This document shows positions 46,097-55,647 of a stretch of 64,000 nt of DNA, in pieces. The DNA is taken from the NCBI GenBank assembly GCA_014763545.1, contig JACXVD010000013.1, positions 1 to 64,000 of the forward strand. Direction: 5' to 3'. The translations under genes were made by a program, and so were the position numbers. Within the stretch, counting starts at the first letter, position 1. Every line of letters begins with the position of its first letter. The notes beneath the pieces are model-generated. The model was not told where the DNA came from and did not search any database. It saw only the letters and a program-made list of their open reading frames with translations. Origin of the DNA: Sphingomonadales bacterium. GTDB taxonomy: Bacteria; Pseudomonadota; Alphaproteobacteria; Sphingomonadales; Sphingomonadaceae.

Positions 46097-47686
46097 CTAC
46101 TGTGCAGGCAGGCGGCAGGCGTAACTTGCCGCCAGCGCCGGATCGCCACCCATGTAATGCGCATAGGCGGGATGCGGGCATAGCGGCTTCGTCCCGGCCT
46201 GCCCGTCGCTGCGACCGGCGGGAACGGGCGGCGGCGCGGTATCTTGCTCCACCCAGTCGACCAGGGGGCCGAGCAGGTCGAAACTGTCGTAGGCGTTGCC
46301 CCCGCGGCAGTGGCTCATGCCCGGGACCATATAGAACCGGCTGCCTTCTGCCCAAGCCGGGCCGTTCGCCTCGGCCGCGCGCTGCCAGTAATCCCATGTG
46401 TCATAGGCGGAGAACCACGGATCGCTTACTCCGTGGTAGAACAGCACCTTGCCGCCATGGCCGAGGTAGGTGGACAGATTGGTCCAGCCCGCGGTGTCGG
46501 TCAGCTGCTGCACTTCGTCCTCGCGAATTTTTGCCAGCCCTGCATCGACATCGAAGTCCAGTGCCCGGCTCGGCGGGCCGAAGGGGCCGGGCCGCCCGGT
46601 CGGCAAATAGCCGGGGATGCCGCCCTCGCCCGCAAACACGATCCCCGTGTCATAGGGCGCCGGGGCATAGGCCGGGCGGCCCGATGCGTCCTTCGGCCCG
46701 GCGAAGGCGAGCTTGAGCGCCTCGACCTGCGCCGGGGCCAGGCAGCCGTCACGTTTCTCGCCCGTGCATCGCAGCTTTGCCGGGTCGAAGCGACAGCCGG
46801 CCACATCCATCACCATGCCATCCGCGAGTCCGTCGCGCGCGTCGCATTGGGCGAGCAGTCCGGCGAGGATCGTCTGCCGGTCGCTGTCGGGGAAGATCCG
46901 TTCGACCAGCGGCTGGCCTGCGGCGTCGCGGGGGGCGGCGCGATTGAACATGGCGGCTGCATAGTTCATTCCGAGGTTGGAATTGCCCGTGCGCATCGCG
47001 GGCGCGCCGATCACGATGCCGTCGAACAATTCGGGATAGCGTTGCATCGCCAGCATCCCCTCGCGCCCGCCGGTCGAACAGCCGGTCATGTAGCTGTGCG
47101 CCGCAGGGCGCCCGTAATAGCGGGCGACGATGTCGCGAGAGGCCAGCGTGACGGTGCGGACCGAGGATTCCGCAAAATCGAGCGCAGCGCGCTGGTCGGC
47201 CATGAAGCTCATGTCCCACACGCTGCCTTCATGGCCGCTGTCGTGGCTGGCGACCGCGAAGCCGCGCGCGAGAGCGGGCAAATCGCCTGCCGCGACCGGA
47301 CCGATCGGCGGATAGACCGTGCCGTTCAACCCGCCCCCGCCCATCAGCAGGAAGCGCCCGCTCCATGCATCGGGCAGCGCCAGCTGGAAATGGATGCCAT
47401 AGGGCTTGCCGCCCACCCCGCTGCGCCGGTCGATCCACCCGTCCACCAGGCAATGCGCCGGGAGTGCCGCCCCGACCGTGCCGCCGCGCCCATCGGGAGT
47501 GGTTCCGCCGGGCTGTGCCGAGACATGGCGCGCAGAGACTATGGCGATCGCCGGGCCGAAATCCGCACGGGCGATGGCGGCGCAGGAACGGTCCGCACGG
47601 GTGCGCCCGGCTGCCCCAGCATGCGCCGCGCCGCCCGCCAGCAGAGCAAGCATGGCCGCCGCGACATAGGAATTCACCCGTTTCAT
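46097..47686 (-). CDS. Tannase/feruloyl esterase family hydrolase, secreted
   Basis: A 529-residue exported alpha/beta hydrolase predicted to cleave aromatic esters such as feruloyl or galloyl esters. The signal peptide ends near AAHA. Catalytic residues follow the CS-D-HC pattern of tannases: GCSTGGREG near residue 200, SDPWFSA with the Asp, and GMSHCRGG with the His and its disulfide cysteine. A calcium-site-like CDARDGLADG and extra cysteines fit the lid domain. The ATG at 47686 has GAGGG 9 bases upstream; a GTG two codons earlier is possible. It is divergent from a TonB receptor that may once have imported its substrate or product. Confidence 0.92.
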   Translation of the reverse strand: MKRVNSYVAAAMLALLAGGAAHAGAAGRTRADRSCAAIARADFGPAIAIVSARHVSAQPGGTTPDGRGGTVGAALPAHCLVDGWIDRRSGVGGKPYGIHFQLALPDAWSGRFLLMGGGGLNGTVYPPIGPVAAGDLPALARGFAVASHDSGHEGSVWDMSFMADQRAALDFAESSVRTVTLASRDIVARYYGRPAAHSYMTGCSTGGREGMLAMQRYPELFDGIVIGAPAMRTGNSNLGMNYAAAMFNRAAPRDAAGQPLVERIFPDSDRQTILAGLLAQCDARDGLADGMVMDVAGCRFDPAKLRCTGEKRDGCLAPAQVEALKLAFAGPKDASGRPAYAPAPYDTGIVFAGEGGIPGYLPTGRPGPFGPPSRALDFDVDAGLAKIREDEVQQLTDTAGWTNLSTYLGHGGKVLFYHGVSDPWFSAYDTWDYWQRAAEANGPAWAEGSRFYMVPGMSHCRGGNAYDSFDLLGPLVDWVEQDTAPPPVPAGRSDGQAGTKPLCPHPAYAHYMGGDPALAASYACRLPAQ

Positions 47687-47743
47687 AGACACTTACCCTC
47701 AAAGCTCCCGCCAGCCCGGCCACCCCGCCGCGCCGACAAACAT

Positions 47744-47755
47744 TAACATATGTTA
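47744..47755. promoter_or_regulatory. Palindromic site upstream of the tannase-like gene
   Basis: TAACATATGTTA is a perfect 12-bp palindrome in an AT-rich island 58 bases upstream of the esterase start. Its half-sites (TAACA and TGTTA) recur at 47832-47854, so the two may bind the same regulator. Confidence 0.5.
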
Positions 47756-47831
47756 TAAATATCCGGCGGGTCCAGCCCTTCGTCGCCCCGCCGCGCCTGG
47801 TTGCGCGCAGATTATGAATGTGTCGATTTTG

Positions 47832-47854
47832 TAACACTGCGCGCAGGAATGTTA
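47832..47854. promoter_or_regulatory. Second TAACA/TGTTA inverted repeat
   Basis: TAACA at 47832-47836 and TGTTA at 47850-47854 surround a 13-base spacer holding the palindrome CTGCGCGCAG. It is closer to the TonB receptor start, as expected if the site at 47744 serves the esterase. Confidence 0.4.
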
Positions 47855-47878
47855 GCGAAACTGCGGATGGCATTGCCA

Positions 47879-47901
47879 ATCATTCCACTGTTCAGAATGA
47901 T
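47879..47901. promoter_or_regulatory. Inverted repeat in the TonB receptor leader
   Basis: ATCATTC (47879-47885) and GAATGAT (47895-47901) with a 9-base spacer lie 28 bases before the receptor ATG. Either an operator half-site pair or a small hairpin in the leader mRNA. Confidence 0.4.
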
Positions 47902-47928
47902 GCCCGCTCATTCAACAGGGGAATGATC

Positions 47929-50357
47929 ATGAAAACTCGGCTCGCAATTTCTACCGGGACCGCCGTTTCGGTGCTCGCACTGGCACTCGTAAGCCAGCCG
48001 GCCTTCGCGCAAGGGGCAGGCGATGAGGCCTCGGGCGCCGATCCCGACGCGCAGATCATCGTCACCGGTACCCGCCGGACCGACCGCACCGTGACCCAGA
48101 GCACCGTGCCGATCGATGTGATCTCCTCGGATTCGCTGCTCGATCAGGGCACGACCGAAACCAACCGCCTGCTCAACAACCTGGTCCCCTCGTTCAACTT
48201 TCCCCAACCGTCGCTGACCGACGGCACGGACTCGCTCCGCCCGGCCACGCTGCGCGGCCTCGCGCCGGACCAGGTACTGGTGCTGGTTAACGGCAAGCGG
48301 CGCCACATCTCGTCGCTGCTCAACCTCAACGGTTCGGTCGGGCGCGGCTCGGCCGGTGTCGACATGAACACCATCCCCGCCATCGCCATCGACCGGATCG
48401 AAGTGCTGCGCGACGGTGCCTCGTCGCAATATGGCTCCGACGCGATCGCGGGCGTGATCAATATCCAGCTGAAGAAGGGCGCCGGCGGCAAGGCGCAGAT
48501 GACCTTCGGCAAATATGTGACCACGATGAGCGACGTCTACGATGTCGCCAGCGTTTCGCCGACCACCGGCAGCAGCGACAATCCTGCGATCACCTTCAGC
48601 AACAACGAACGCAAGCGGCGCGATGGCGACACGTGGACCTTCGCCACCAACATCGGCCTGCCGATCGGCGAAGGCGGCTATTTCAACTGGACCGCCGAAT
48701 ATCGCGACCGTTCGCCGAGCAACCGCTCCGGCCCCGACTTGCGCCGCCAGTATTCGGGTGTCGGCGATCCGCGCGAGGTGACCTTCGACCGCTTCAGCCA
48801 TCGTTTCGGCGATGGCGAATCGAAGGATTTCAACTTCTTCATCAATGCCGGGATGGATCTGGGCGACAGCTTCGAGCTCTATGCCTTCGGCAGCTATGGC
48901 ATCCGCGATGCGAACGGCACCGGTTTCTATCGCCGCTCGCTCGACTCGCGTAACGCCGACTGGGCCAATGGCGGCCAGCCCTTCTATCCCGATGGCTTCC
49001 TGCCGCAGATCGACAGCACCATCGAAGACGTTGCCGGCGTGGTCGGCATTCGCGGGGAAACCGGCGGGTGGAATCTCGACCTGTCGTTGAACTATGGGTC
49101 GAACAGCCTCGACTATGGCGTTTCCAACAGCTGGAACGCCTCGCTCGGCGGCGATGTCAGCCCGCGCAATTTCAATGCGGGCGGGCTGCGCTCGGGCGAA
49201 ACGCTGGTCAATTTCGACGTCCAGCGCGATCTGGACCTTGGCTTCGGCGACACCTCGATCGCTTTCGGAAGTCGCGCGATTCCTTTGCCGGCTATGTCGA
49301 GCTCGACACCGACATCAGCGATGCCTTCAACGTGCAGGTCGCCGGGCGTTACGAGCATTTCTCGGACTTCGGCGGCACGCTCAACGGCAAGGCTGCGGCG
49401 CGTTTCGAGCCGATCGACGGACTGGCCTTCCGCGGCTCGGTCTCGACCGGTTTCCGTGCTCCGGGGATGGCGCAACAATTCTTCTCCACCACCTCGACCA
49501 ACAACGTCGCGGGCGTCGGCCTGATCGAAATCGGTACTTTCCCGGTCGATTCGCCGATTGCCGTGGCGCTGGGGGCGGAACCGCTCAAGCCCGAGAAGTC
49601 GCTCAACCTCAGCGGCGGCGTGGTCTTCACGATGCTGCCGGGGCTCAACCTCACGGTCGATTACTATAATATCAAGATCAACGACCGCATCGTGCTGACC
49701 GAAAACCTGCAGGGTGCAGACGTGGTGGCGATCCTGCAGGCGGCCAATGTCGTCGGCACGTCGGCGCGCTTCTTCATCAACGGGATCGACACGCGCACCC
49801 AGGGCCTCGACATCGTCGGCAACTACCGCGTTCCAGACATGGGGTTCGGCAAGCTGACCTTCACCGTCGGCTACAACATCAACGACACCAAGATCACCGA
49901 CCGGCGGACCTTCAGCGGCTTTACGGCGCAGCGCCTGTTCGCCCGGCCTGAGAGCTTCCGCCTGACCGACGGACAGCCGTCCAACAAGCTGCACCTCGGG
50001 ATGGACTGGGAAAAGGGCGCGCTGGGGATGAGCGTCAACGCCAACCGCTTCGGTTCGGTGTTCCTGCCCACCGGCAGCACCAGCGACATCACCGTCGAGA
50101 AGGGCGCTGCTCCGGGCGACATCACCCTTACGCCGAAATGGGTGGTCGACATGGAGGTTCGTTTCCGCCCGGTCGCTCCGGTCCAGCTGGCGATCGGCGC
50201 CAACAACCTGCTCGACGAATATCCCGATCGCCTGCCGGTCGGCGTCGTCGACGGGTTCAACTACGGGCTGAACAACAGCTTCCTGCCCTATTCCTCGCAG
50301 AGCCCGTTCGGCTTCAGCGGGCGCTTCGTCTACGGCCGCATCAGCGTCGATTTCTGA
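47929..50357 (+). pseudogene. TonB-dependent receptor, broken by internal deletion/frameshift
   Basis: The first part (47929 to about 49270) reads as an outer-membrane receptor: signal peptide ending in QPAFA, a TonB-box-like AQIIVTGTR, the plug (TLRGLAPDQVLVLVNGKRR, IDRIEVLRDGASSQYGSDAI) and early barrel strands. Near 49268-49285 the receptor sequence jumps to another frame (SRDSFAGYVELDTDIS), which continues to a normal barrel end, GRISVDF, with terminal Phe at 50357. Receptors of this subfamily usually have tens of extra residues between the AFG strand and the DSFAGYV strand, so a deletion of 3n+1 bases explains both the loss and the frame change. If real, the product is truncated after about 450 residues plus a nonsense tail. 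An assembly error is the alternative. Confidence 0.85.
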
Positions 50358-50385
50358 TCCACGCGACCAGGCATGGCAAGATGAG

Positions 50386-50415
50386 GGAAGGGCCGGCCAG
50401 TGCGCCGGCCCTTCC
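50386..50415 (+). terminator. Terminator-like hairpin after the TonB receptor gene
   Basis: A perfect 12-bp stem (GGAAGGGCCGGC at 50386-50397 with GCCGGCCCTTCC at 50404-50415) with a 6-base loop begins 28 bases after the receptor stop. The following sequence is not T-rich, so efficiency is uncertain. Confidence 0.65.
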
Positions 50416-50470
50416 TGCGTCCGGCCCCTTGCTCGTGCGCGGCGGCACCTTTGCGATCGACGCGCGTTGG

Positions 50471-50486
50471 AAGGATCAGAATCCTT
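50471..50486. promoter_or_regulatory. Inverted repeat upstream of ald
   Basis: AAGGAT-CAGA-ATCCTT lies 50 bases ahead of the ald start codon. Alanine dehydrogenase genes in alphaproteobacteria are often controlled by Lrp/AsnC-type activators that bind imperfect palindromes here. No such regulator gene is adjacent, so this is a position-based suggestion. Confidence 0.35.
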
Positions 50487-50535
50487 GCCGCAATAAAGTT
50501 TCAACGGTAACGGGTTCCCGCAGAGGAGAACCGCC

Positions 50536-51651
50536 ATGCGCATCGGCACCGTCCGCGAAATCAAGAACCACGAATATCGTGTCGGGCTGACCCCCGAGAG
50601 CGTGCGCGAACTGGTCGCACAGGGCAACGAGGTCTGGGTCGAAAGCGGCGCGGGCAACGGTATCGGCGCAGACGATGCGCAATATGTTTCGGCCGGAGCG
50701 AAAATCGTCGACGGGCCGGACCCGATCTTCGCCGAATGCGAAATGGTGGTGAAGGTCAAGGAACCGCAGGCCGAAGAGCGGGCCAAGCTGCGTTCGGGCC
50801 AGATCCTATACACCTATCTCCACTTGGCACCCGATCCGGCACAGACGGCGGATCTGGTGAAATCGGGCGTGACCGCGATCGCTTACGAGACGGTTACCGG
50901 CCCCAATCGCAGCCTGCCGCTGCTCAAGCCGATGAGCCAGGTCGCCGGGCGCATGAGCATCCAGGCCGGCGCCACCGCGCTGGAAAAGGCACATGGCGGG
51001 CGCGGCGTGCTGCTGGGCGGCGTGCCGGGCGTGCTGCCGGGCCGGGTGATGGTGATCGGTGGTGGTGTCGTCGGCTTCAACGCCGCGCAGATGGCGGTCG
51101 GGCTGGGCGCCGATGTGACCATCCTCGATCGCGATCCCGAGGTGCTCGAACGGCTGGGCATCCATTTCGAAAGCCGTGCGAAAACGCGCTTTTCCAACCG
51201 TTCGAACATCCAGCAGATGCTCTCGGAAGCCGAGCTGGTGATCGGCGCGGTGCTGGTGCCCGGGGCGGCGGCGCCCAAGCTGGTGACCCGCGACATGCTC
51301 GCCTGCATGAAACCGGGCGCGGTGCTGGTCGATGTGGCGATCGACCAGGGCGGCTGCTTCGAAACCAGCCATGCGACGACCCATGACGACCCGACCTATA
51401 TCGTCGATGGTATCGTGCACTATTGCGTCGCCAACATGCCGGGCGCGGTCGCGCGCACCAGCACCTATGCGCTCAACAACGTCACCCTGCCGCATGCACT
51501 GCGGATGGCGGAGCTGGGCTGGCAGGAAGCGATGCGCCGCGATCCCCACCTGGCCGAAGGGCTCAACGTCCACGCCGGCAAGGTCACCTATCGGGCGGTG
51601 GCCGAAGAACTCGGCTACGATTGGACCCCGGTGGAAGAAATATTGGGCTGA
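50536..51651 (+). CDS. ald: Alanine dehydrogenase
   Basis: NAD-dependent oxidation of L-alanine to pyruvate and ammonia, for use of alanine as carbon and nitrogen source. The 371 residues match the family. Motifs: [20 protein letters not shown] at the start, VVKVKEPQ with the catalytic Lys near residue 75, YLHLAPDP with the catalytic His near 96, and the Rossmann site [17 protein letters not shown]. An AGGAG ribosome site precedes the ATG. Single gene between the broken receptor and the GGDEF pair. Confidence 0.96.
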   Translation: MRIGTVREIKNHEYRVGLTPESVRELVAQGNEVWVESGAGNGIGADDAQYVSAGAKIVDGPDPIFAECEMVVKVKEPQAEERAKLRSGQILYTYLHLAPDPAQTADLVKSGVTAIAYETVTGPNRSLPLLKPMSQVAGRMSIQAGATALEKAHGGRGVLLGGVPGVLPGRVMVIGGGVVGFNAAQMAVGLGADVTILDRDPEVLERLGIHFESRAKTRFSNRSNIQQMLSEAELVIGAVLVPGAAAPKLVTRDMLACMKPGAVLVDVAIDQGGCFETSHATTHDDPTYIVDGIVHYCVANMPGAVARTSTYALNNVTLPHALRMAELGWQEAMRRDPHLAEGLNVHAGKVTYRAVAEELGYDWTPVEEILG

Positions 51652-51658
51652 CAGGTGC

Positions 51659-51673
51659 TTAACCGCTAATCAA
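51659..51673. promoter_or_regulatory. CtrA-like site upstream of first GGDEF gene
   Basis: TTAA-N7-TCAA (TTAA at 51659, TCAA at 51670). The CtrA consensus of alphaproteobacteria is TTAA-N7-TTAA, so one mismatch. The same motif stands 38 bases before the matching MGR codons of the paralogue at 53489; here the distance to the equivalent ATG (51698) is 39. Confidence 0.5.
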
Positions 51674-51685
51674 GAATAGGCGGTT

Positions 51686-53425
51686 ATGCCCGCCCGCATG
51701 GGGCGGAATCCAGTCTTTGCGTTTGCGATGGCCATGGCCTTGATCGCCTGCCTGCTGGGCGGCGGCGGGGCCGTGCAGGCGCGCGATAACGGGCTGCAAC
51801 CGGCGTGTTACGGCTCCGGGTTCGACGATCCCGCCACCCCGGAAAGCGGGTGGCGCTGCGACGGCGCCCATGCGCCGGTCGGCGAAGGCTGGACCTATGC
51901 CCGCTTCGACCTTGCCCAAGACGCCGAAGATTTGCCGCGCCTGATGGTCAGCCGCCTCGGCCGGTTCGACCGGCTTACGCTGACCGTGGTGGATGAAGAC
52001 GGCGCATGGCGCAGCCGCACGGTGACGCCGGGTGACGTCGAAGCGACCGCACAGGGCCCGTTTTTCAAGGTCGAACTGCCCGAAGTCACCGCGCATTCGC
52101 AATATCTCGTCGCGGGCTTCGACCGGCTGAACCATCGCGCAACGGCGGAAAATGCCGGGCTGTTCGTATCCGACCCGGCACGCGCCCCGCTGCGCCAGGC
52201 GGAACTGATCCAGATCGCGATCATCCTCGGCATGTTGCTGATGCCGATCGCGTTCAACGCCGCCTTCTACCGCGTGCTGCGCGAGGATTTCATCGTCTGG
52301 CACAGCGCCATGCTCGCCGCCTTCGCGATGCTGGTGGGGGTGCGCAGCGGGCTGATCAATCTGTTCTACCCGCTCGACATGCTCACCTGGCGGGCGACGC
52401 TGATCTGGGGCATGGGCCTCGCCAGCGCATCGGCGGTGGTGTTCATCCGCAAGGTGATCGAGCCGGGATTCCTCGCCCCGACGACCTGCCGGCTGCTCAA
52501 GATCGCGCCTTTCTGGGCGCTTGGCATCACGGCGATACACAGCGCGGACCTCGAAATCCTCCAGCCATTGGGCGGCGACTTCCATGCGCTTGGCATGCTG
52601 CCGATATTGCTGGTCAGCGTCTGGGCGCTGGGCAGTTCGTTCTGGCGGGGCAGCCGGGCGGCGCGGTACCAGGTGATCGGCTGGACCCCGCTGCTGCTGA
52701 CCTTCACCGTGCAGCTCGTGACGCAGCTCGTGCCCTGGTTCCGCCCCGTCGAATGGCTCCAGCTGTTTTACCTCGGCATCCTGTGCGAAGCGATTGCCAC
52801 CGCGCTGGGCGTGGCCGACCGGTTCCTCGACCTCAAGCGCCAGCGCGACGATGCGCGGGTCGAGGCGCGCTATGCCGAAACCCTGGCCGAACGCGATCCG
52901 CTGACCGGGCTGATGAATCGCCGCGTGCTCGAACCGCGCTTCCGCCAGTTGCGGGCAGAGGGCTTTTGCACGCTGGCGGTGCTCGATCTCGACCTGTTCA
53001 AGCGGATCAACGACGTTCATGGGCACGGCAAGGGCGACGAAGTGCTGCGGGCGACCGCCGAGGCGCTGGCACCCGACGAGGATGTGCTGGCGGTGCGCAT
53101 GGGCGGCGAGGAATTCGCGATGCTGCTGCGCGGCGATCATGTCGCCGAGCGCGCCGAAATGCGCCGTGTCGCCATCACCCGCCACGTCGCCCAGCGCGTG
53201 CCCGGGCTCGACCGGATGGTGACCGCCAGCATGGGCATGGTGCAGCTGACCGAAGGGCTCGACGCCTGCGAGTTCGAGGATATCTACCAGCGCGCCGACC
53301 GCCTGCTCTACGAAGCCAAGGCTACCGGGCGCAATCGCACCATGTGCGAAAGGCTGCGCGAGTTCCCGCCGCGCCCGCTGGAGCGGCGCGACGGCAGCGA
53401 CCGCCGGAAAATGGCCCGCGCCTGA
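51686..53425 (+). CDS. Membrane-bound diguanylate cyclase (7TMR-DISM-like sensor + GGDEF)
   Basis: Predicted to make cyclic di-GMP in response to an envelope signal. Of 579 residues, an export signal is followed by a beta-rich periplasmic domain (to about 165), seven or so transmembrane helices (about 170-385) and a C-terminal GGDEF domain. Catalytic motifs RDPLTGLMNRR, LDLDLFKRIND and MGGEEF near residue 473 are intact. The inhibitory site (RxxD at -9 to -6 before GGEEF) reads DEDV, so product inhibition is not expected. The ATG at 51686 has an AATAGG ribosome site; the ATG at 51698 aligns with the paralogue's start. Tandem with a paralogue. Confidence 0.9.
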   Translation: MPARMGRNPVFAFAMAMALIACLLGGGGAVQARDNGLQPACYGSGFDDPATPESGWRCDGAHAPVGEGWTYARFDLAQDAEDLPRLMVSRLGRFDRLTLTVVDEDGAWRSRTVTPGDVEATAQGPFFKVELPEVTAHSQYLVAGFDRLNHRATAENAGLFVSDPARAPLRQAELIQIAIILGMLLMPIAFNAAFYRVLREDFIVWHSAMLAAFAMLVGVRSGLINLFYPLDMLTWRATLIWGMGLASASAVVFIRKVIEPGFLAPTTCRLLKIAPFWALGITAIHSADLEILQPLGGDFHALGMLPILLVSVWALGSSFWRGSRAARYQVIGWTPLLLTFTVQLVTQLVPWFRPVEWLQLFYLGILCEAIATALGVADRFLDLKRQRDDARVEARYAETLAERDPLTGLMNRRVLEPRFRQLRAEGFCTLAVLDLDLFKRINDVHGHGKGDEVLRATAEALAPDEDVLAVRMGGEEFAMLLRGDHVAERAEMRRVAITRHVAQRVPGLDRMVTASMGMVQLTEGLDACEFEDIYQRADRLLYEAKATGRNRTMCERLREFPPRPLERRDGSDRRKMARA

Positions 53426-53450
53426 CCCTGCGGGCCTAAACACAGGCGAT

Positions 53451-53465
53451 TTAACGCGAATTCAA
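53451..53465. promoter_or_regulatory. CtrA-like site upstream of second GGDEF gene
   Basis: TTAA-N7-TCAA (TTAA at 53451, TCAA at 53462), the same one-mismatch CtrA half-site pair as before the first copy and at nearly the same distance from the equivalent ATG. Confidence 0.5.
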
Positions 53466-53488
53466 TCTTGTCCAGTCACATCTGCCGC

Positions 53489-55237
53489 ATGGGGCGGATT
53501 TGGTATGCCTGGCTGGTTCTGGCCGTTCTTGCGCTGTCCTGCGCCCCGGCAGGCGCGCGCGCCGCCAATGCCCCGGCCCCTGCGACCGCTGGTGCGGCAA
53601 GTGCCCCTTTCTGTTTCGTCGGAACGAAGCCGTCGGTTTCCGCGGCGGCCGCGCTGTCCGCCCCGCTCGACTGGGACTGCAGCAACCACCGACCAGGCAT
53701 CGAGGCGAAACGCACGCAGCTGCGCTTCGAGATTGCGCCCGACAGCGACCAGCCGCGCTATTTCACGTCGCGGCGCACCGCGATGAAGGGGATCGAGATC
53801 GCCACGCGCGATGCGGCGGGCGTGGTCCGCACCGCATACTACCGCGAAGAAGAGCTGATCCCCGCGCATCTCGATGCCACCTTCCTCGCACCCTTGCCGC
53901 GCGGCGAGGCCCCCTTGCGCGAAGCGGTTGTTGCCGTGGACCTGCCGACGCAGGCGATCCTGCTGACCCGCGCCCAACTGGCGCAGGGCGATCCGGGGGA
54001 CAGCCCCGAGGGCAGGGCAAGGCTGCTGTTCCTGGCGGCACTGTGCGGGATGATGGTGATGCCGATCTTCTTCAGCGTCGCGTTCTACCGCGTGCTGCGC
54101 AAGGATTTCGTCCTGTGGCACGCCGCGCTGATCGTTTCGCTGCTGGCGCAGATGCTGGTCAATTCGGGCCTGTTGATCGACCTGATCAGCCTGCGCGCCG
54201 ACACGATGAGCGCGCTGATGATCCTGGCGTTCGGGGCGTCGATGGGGGCAGGTTCGATGTTCGCGCGGTCCTATCTCGAACCCGACAAGCTCCATCCCGC
54301 ATTGCGCCAGGCCTTGCTGGTCATCGCCATCGCATCCTTCGCCGCCAGCACAGTCCATGGCCTGTTCCCGCACGTCCTGCGCACGGTGCAGGCCGACATC
54401 TATTATGCAATCCACACGCCGGTGCTGGTGGTGATGCTGGTGGTCGCCTGGGATTCGCTGCGGCGCGGCAGCCGCGCGGCCAAGTTCATGGTTGCCGGCT
54501 GGGTGCCGCTGTTCATGGTCGGCGCAATCCGCATCATCGGGCAGGTGACACCCTTCATGGCGCCGACCGATGCGATGGGGCTGTTCCAGTTCGCGATGGT
54601 GTTCGATGTGTTCGCCACGGCCCTGGGCGTGGCCGACCGGTTCCTGATCATCCGGCGCCAGCGCGACCGTGCGCGCAACGAAGCCTATATCGCCGAGCAA
54701 CTGGCCGGGCACGATTCGCTGACCGGCCTGCTCAACCGGCGCGCCGTCGAGGGGCGCTTCGGGCAATTGCAGCGCGACGGTTTCCACACGCTGGCGGTGC
54801 TCGACCTCGACCGGTTCAAGGACATCAACGATCGCTTCGGGCACCAGCTGGGCGATTCGGTGCTGGTGGCCTGCGCCCGCGCGCTGGATCTGGCGGAGGA
54901 TCGCGATTCGGTCGCGGTGCGGCTGGGGGGCGAGGAATTCATGGTGCTGCTGCGTGGCAGCGACACGCAGCATCGGGTGGAGGCATTCCGCCGCGCCATC
55001 CCGCTGCGCATCGCGCGCGATGTGCCCGCACTCGACCGCCCCGTCACCGCCAGCATGGGCGTGGTGGCGATGCCGCCCGAGGGGCTCGAAGGCATGGATT
55101 TTGCCGAGCTTTACGCGCGCGCCGACCAGTTACTCTACGAGGCCAAGGCAAGCGGTCGCAACCGTGCCATGTGGGAAAAGCTGGTGGTGTTCGGCGCCGG
55201 GCGATCGCTGCCTGTCCGCGCCAGCGCTGCCGCCTAG
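53489..55237 (+). CDS. Membrane-bound diguanylate cyclase, tandem paralogue
   Basis: Second copy of the preceding gene by architecture: signal peptide (ending near AGARA), periplasmic beta domain, seven-helix membrane part and GGDEF domain, 582 residues. Shared landmarks include the FYRVLR-DF loop after the first helix, GSRAAKFMVAGWVPL, ATALGVADRFL and the cyclase motifs HDSLTGLLNRR, LDLDRFKDINDRFGH and LGGEEF near residue 480. The I-site position reads DRDS, again without RxxD. The periplasmic domains differ much more than the cyclase halves, suggesting different signals. The ATG at 53489 is chosen; an in-frame TTG at 53468 would add seven residues. Its stop overlaps the convergent thioesterase stop. 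Confidence 0.9.
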   Translation: MGRIWYAWLVLAVLALSCAPAGARAANAPAPATAGAASAPFCFVGTKPSVSAAAALSAPLDWDCSNHRPGIEAKRTQLRFEIAPDSDQPRYFTSRRTAMKGIEIATRDAAGVVRTAYYREEELIPAHLDATFLAPLPRGEAPLREAVVAVDLPTQAILLTRAQLAQGDPGDSPEGRARLLFLAALCGMMVMPIFFSVAFYRVLRKDFVLWHAALIVSLLAQMLVNSGLLIDLISLRADTMSALMILAFGASMGAGSMFARSYLEPDKLHPALRQALLVIAIASFAASTVHGLFPHVLRTVQADIYYAIHTPVLVVMLVVAWDSLRRGSRAAKFMVAGWVPLFMVGAIRIIGQVTPFMAPTDAMGLFQFAMVFDVFATALGVADRFLIIRRQRDRARNEAYIAEQLAGHDSLTGLLNRRAVEGRFGQLQRDGFHTLAVLDLDRFKDINDRFGHQLGDSVLVACARALDLAEDRDSVAVRLGGEEFMVLLRGSDTQHRVEAFRRAIPLRIARDVPALDRPVTASMGVVAMPPEGLEGMDFAELYARADQLLYEAKASGRNRAMWEKLVVFGAGRSLPVRASAAA

Positions 55238-55647
55238 TCGGCGGGCGAGCCGAAAGGCGCGAAAGGCGCGGCAACATCCTCGCGCACCCGCACCAGCCGC
55301 CCGCTTTCGCGGTCGAGCATTGCCCAGGTGCTGCGCGCCGCGACGATCACCTTGCCCGAGGCATTACGGAATTCGACACAGCGGTCGAACCGCGCACCGC
55401 GCGGCCCCTCGGGAATGAAGGTCGTCGCCGTGACGCTCTCGCCCGCGCCGATATTGCCGCGGTAATCGATCTCGTGCCGGGTCACCATCCAGACGAAGGC
55501 ATCGCGATGCGCCGGGTCCGCCACCGCATTCCAGTGCGAGGTGGCAAGTTCCTGCACCCATTGCAGCCAGACGGTGTTGTTCACATGGCCCAGCTCGTCG
55601 ATGTGCTCGGGCAGCGCGGTGAAGGTGAGGGTGTGGCGATTGCTCAA
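55234..55647 (-). CDS. Acyl-CoA thioesterase, 4HBT hotdog family
   Basis: A 137-residue hotdog-fold thioesterase predicted to hydrolyse an acyl-CoA or acyl-ACP thioester. The family signature HIDELGHVNNTVWLQWVQE carries the Asp/Glu and His-Val-Asn-Asn active-site region; WMVTRHEIDYRGNIGAGE and FRNASGKVIVAARSTWAML complete the fold. The start codon overlaps the stop of the S9 peptidase gene, so it is translated by coupling from a message whose last stretch is a 33-bp tandem repeat. Substrate unknown. Confidence 0.88.
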   Translation of the reverse strand: MSNRHTLTFTALPEHIDELGHVNNTVWLQWVQELATSHWNAVADPAHRDAFVWMVTRHEIDYRGNIGAGESVTATTFIPEGPRGARFDRCVEFRNASGKVIVAARSTWAMLDRESGRLVRVREDVAAPFAPFGSPAD

